From the NCBI GenBank assembly GCA_022641595.1, contig JALCDN010000006.1:1-44887 (forward strand): DNA of 44,887 nt, in the 5' to 3' direction. Numbering within the stretch: position 1 is the stretch's first letter; every line of letters begins with the position of its first letter. Source of the stretch: Ruminococcus sp. GTDB lineage: Bacteria; Bacillota; Clostridia; Oscillospirales; Ruminococcaceae. The position numbers and the translations under genes are program-made. Shown here one piece after another: positions 42,776 through 44,887 of this stretch. The notes beneath the pieces were generated by a model. That model did not search any database and had not been told where the DNA came from. It saw only the letters and a list, made by a program, of their open reading frames with translations.

Positions 42776-43984
42776 TTACTGTTTTACGAATTGCGTCATA
42801 AGCTCCGGACCATGTTCAATGAATATTCCGGTAGTTTTTGCACTTTTTTCGCTGAACGCAGAAACTCCTTTGATTTTTTTACGGCTGTCATAAATAAGAA
42901 AAGGAACAGGGTCATTTGTATGGGTTTTCAATGAAAGAGGTGTTGGATGATCAGGCGTCACAAGCACTTTGAAATCGCCCATTTTTTCAAGTTCTGCAAC
43001 AACAGGAGTAAGTATCAGCTTATCAATCATAGAAATTGCTTTTACCTTGTTATCGGTTTCGTTTCTATGACCACACTCATCAGGAGCTTCAACGTGTATG
43101 TAAACGAAGTCCTGACCGTTTTTGAATTCGCTGATTGCTGCATCTGCCTTGCCTTTAAAGTTAGTATCAATGTAGCCGGTAGCACCTTCAACATTAACGA
43201 CCTTCATATTTGAGAATTTACCAATTCCCTTTAAAAGGTCTACAGCTGAAATCATTGAAGCTGACAGGCCAAATTTTTCTCTGAAATCATCAAGGTTTGC
43301 TCTTACGCCCTCGCCCCAAAGCCAGATACTGTTTGCAGGTCTCAGACCACGCTGAACTCTTGCAGCATTTATAGGATGATTTTTAAGCAAATCATATGAT
43401 TTTTTCATAAGAGCATAAAGCTTCTGTGCATTTGGATGCTTTGGAACATATTCCTTTATAGGCTTTCCTGTAATATCATGAGGTGGTGTCATAACACCGA
43501 TATCAAGAGTACCGTTATTCCATATAAGGCAATGTCTGTAGCTGACACCACTGTAGAATTTAAATTCATCACTATCCAGTTTTTCAGCGAGAAATTTAAT
43601 CAGCTCAGCAGCTTCTTCTGTAGATATATCGCCTGCACAATAATCAAGAATAGTTTTGTCCTCATAATTTTTTTCATCAGTAAGAGTTACAAGATTACAT
43701 CTTAATGAAACATCTGTTTTTTTCATATCAATGCCAATGCTTCCGGCTTCAAGAGGAGAACGACCTGTATAATAAATTTTAGGGTCATATCCCAGAACGG
43801 AAAGGTTTGCAACATCACTGCCCGGCTTCATACCGTCTGCAACAGTTTTAATAAGTCCTACGGTTGAATTGGCGGCAAGCTTATCCATGCACGGTGTATC
43901 AGCAGCTTCAAGCGGAGTTTTACCGTCAAGAGAGTCAATTGGGTAATCTGCCATTCCATCGCACAGCATAACAAGATATTTCAT
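42776..43984 (-). CDS. apgM: Cofactor-independent phosphoglycerate mutase, archaeal type
   Basis: Interconverts 3- and 2-phosphoglycerate in glycolysis. The 402-aa protein starts MKYLVMLCDGMADYPIDSL, with the metal-binding Asp9 and the nucleophile Ser in KPGSDVANLSVLGYDP, then VHVEAPDECGHRNE (reads YIHVEAPDECGH) and VTPDHPTP. This is the aPGAM branch, distinct from GpmI, and known in various Clostridia. It has its own promoter at 44037 and terminator. Confidence 0.93.
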   Translation of the reverse strand: MKYLVMLCDGMADYPIDSLDGKTPLEAADTPCMDKLAANSTVGLIKTVADGMKPGSDVANLSVLGYDPKIYYTGRSPLEAGSIGIDMKKTDVSLRCNLVTLTDEKNYEDKTILDYCAGDISTEEAAELIKFLAEKLDSDEFKFYSGVSYRHCLIWNNGTLDIGVMTPPHDITGKPIKEYVPKHPNAQKLYALMKKSYDLLKNHPINAARVQRGLRPANSIWLWGEGVRANLDDFREKFGLSASMISAVDLLKGIGKFSNMKVVNVEGATGYIDTNFKGKADAAISEFKNGQDFVYIHVEAPDECGHRNETDNKVKAISMIDKLILTPVVAELEKMGDFKVLVTPDHPTPLSLKTHTNDPVPFLIYDSRKKIKGVSAFSEKSAKTTGIFIEHGPELMTQFVKQ

Positions 43985-44003
43985 ATAAATATAACCTCTT
44001 TCC

Positions 44004-44030
44004 GGATATTTGGAATTGTCTTAAATATCC
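44004..44030 (-). promoter_or_regulatory. Small leader hairpin of apgM mRNA
   Basis: GGATATTT (44004-44011) and AAATATCC (44023-44030) form an 8-bp stem 12 bp upstream of the AGAGG ribosome site region. It may simply protect the 5' end. Confidence 0.35.
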
Positions 44031-44036
44031 AATAAT

Positions 44037-44065
44037 ATTTTAGCACGTCCAGACTCTAAAAGCAA
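44037..44065 (-). promoter_or_regulatory. Promoter of apgM
   Basis: TTGCTT (44060-44065), 17-nt spacer and TAAAAT (44037-44042) on the minus strand. Confidence 0.55.
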
Positions 44066-44117
44066 TCGCTATTTTTACTGATTATAAAAATGTAGCACAA
44101 AATTATTTTAACATCTT

Positions 44118-44887
44118 TTAAAGCAAATCGGCAATTTCGTATATAAGCTTTTCTGATTTTTCCCAGCCAAGGCAAGGATCTGTTATAGATTTGCCATAAA
44201 TATTATCCTCTATCTTGCATGAGCCGTCTTCAAGGTAACTTTCAATCATAAGTCCTTTTACGAAACCGCAAATGTCCTCAGAATGTCTCATACTGTGGAG
44301 AACCTCTTTGCTTATTCTTACCTGTTCCTGAAATTGTTTTCCGGAATTTGAGTGATTGGTATCTATGATAACTGCCATATTATCAAGGTTTTTCTTACAG
44401 TACAATTCGTGAAGAAGTTGCAGATCCTCATAGTGATAATTAGCTATATTCTGACCATGCTTATTTGTAGCACCACGAAGTATAGCGTGAGCATAAGGGT
44501 TGCCTTCGGTGTCGACCTCCCAGCCGCCGTAAAGAAAAGTATGTTTTGACTGAGCTGCTTTTATTGAATTGAGCATAACGGATAAATCGCCTGACGTAGG
44601 ATTTTTCATACCGGCAGGAACGTCCATTCCGCTTGCTGTCAGGCGGTGTTGCTGATCCTCGACAGATCTTGCACCTACTGCAACATAAGAAAGCAAGTCA
44701 GATATATAACGATAATTTTCGGGATACAGCATTTCATCTGCACAAGTAAGACCGGTTTCGGCAACTGCACGCATATGAAGCTGCCTTACTTTGATGACGC
44801 CATGAAATATGTCTTCATTTTTTGAAGGATCAGGCTGATGTATCATACCCTTGTATCCTTCTCCGGTAGTTCTTGGTTTATTCGTGT
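44118..44887 (-). CDS. DAHP synthase (3-deoxy-7-phosphoheptulonate synthase), partial
   Basis: First enzyme of the shikimate pathway, joining phosphoenolpyruvate and erythrose-4-phosphate. The open frame reaches the window edge: before the internal Met at 44846 the frame continues as NKPRTTGEGYKG, which is the conserved RTxKPRTxxxGYKG strand of the AroF/AroG/AroH type. Further motifs include MLYPENYRYISDLLSYVAVG, VGARSVEDQQHR and DTNHSNSGK. About 100 N-terminal residues are missing beyond the window. Feedback type (Phe, Tyr or Trp) cannot be told. Confidence 0.92.
   Translation of the reverse strand, partial: TNKPRTTGEGYKGMIHQPDPSKNEDIFHGVIKVRQLHMRAVAETGLTCADEMLYPENYRYISDLLSYVAVGARSVEDQQHRLTASGMDVPAGMKNPTSGDLSVMLNSIKAAQSKHTFLYGGWEVDTEGNPYAHAILRGATNKHGQNIANYHYEDLQLLHELYCKKNLDNMAVIIDTNHSNSGKQFQEQVRISKEVLHSMRHSEDICGFVKGLMIESYLEDGSCKIEDNIYGKSITDPCLGWEKSEKLIYEIADLL

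Overview
The window looks like a chromosomal segment from a low-GC, plant-fibre-degrading, spore-forming Clostridia of the Ruminococcus type (Oscillospiraceae). This is inferred from three secreted carbohydrate-active enzymes carrying type I dockerins (two SGNH esterases and a GH10 xylanase), sporulation genes (sigK, a cwlD-like amidase), and Firmicutes gene orders such as yceD-rpmF and der-plsY-gpsA. I see no rRNA, tRNA or CRISPR array, and no intact transposase or prophage.

Layout. 167-2278: Zn/Cd-type P1B ATPase behind a SmtB/ArsR-type operator. 2434-3434: holin-like protein plus GH25-LysM endolysin with no surrounding phage genes. 3726-6782: two-gene operon of dockerin-bearing SGNH/CE2 esterases. 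7090-11780: operon map, glgX-type debranching enzyme, YkuE-like metallophosphoesterase, guanylate-kinase-like protein; the 307 bp before map hold a MITE and the promoter. 12088-17891: a five-gene operon of an SDR oxidoreductase, a membrane-tethered protein resembling vertebrate transcobalamin/intrinsic factor (alpha/alpha barrel plus DUF4430-type domain), EcfT, a fused EcfAA' and an ECF S component. This is the most interesting system here: a probable cobalamin (or other large cofactor) uptake machine with its own extracellular binding protein. 18166-20113: sigK with a sigma-E-like promoter, divergent from a D,D-carboxypeptidase homologue whose three active-site motifs are all altered. 20245-27259: plus-strand housekeeping block (pgi, a P-loop protein, yceD, rpmF, a DUF512 radical-SAM/PDZ protein, der, plsY, gpsA). 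27342-29273: cellulosomal xylanase with a structured 5' leader. 29407-33590: sugar ABC importer plus GH105 unsaturated uronyl hydrolase, probably for pectin oligosaccharides. 33849-35277: NfeD and an SPFH flotillin/stomatin-like protein.

35278-40333 is an accessory region: a second full MITE copy, a coiled-coil hypothetical, a protein with an HhH-GPD-like patch, a Cys-phosphatase/sigma-region-4 fusion, a frameshifted GyrI-like remnant, an ADP-ribosylglycohydrolase with a large unknown C-terminal domain, and about 440 bp without an intact gene that hold a possible RHS-core remnant and a hairpin. 40334-44887: cwlD-like amidase, a transpeptidase PBP with intact motifs, archaeal-type phosphoglycerate mutase apgM, and a DAHP synthase cut by the window edge.

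Repeats. Two copies of a 158-bp element (11844-12001 and 35381-35538) share terminal inverted repeats and look like a TA-targeting MITE; a solo end lies at 109-124 and a TIR-only relic at 18134-18164. Stretches of about 300 bp without a gene: 6783-7089 holds one promoter and one terminator; 11781-12087 holds the MITE, a promoter and a hairpin; 39892-40333 is described above.
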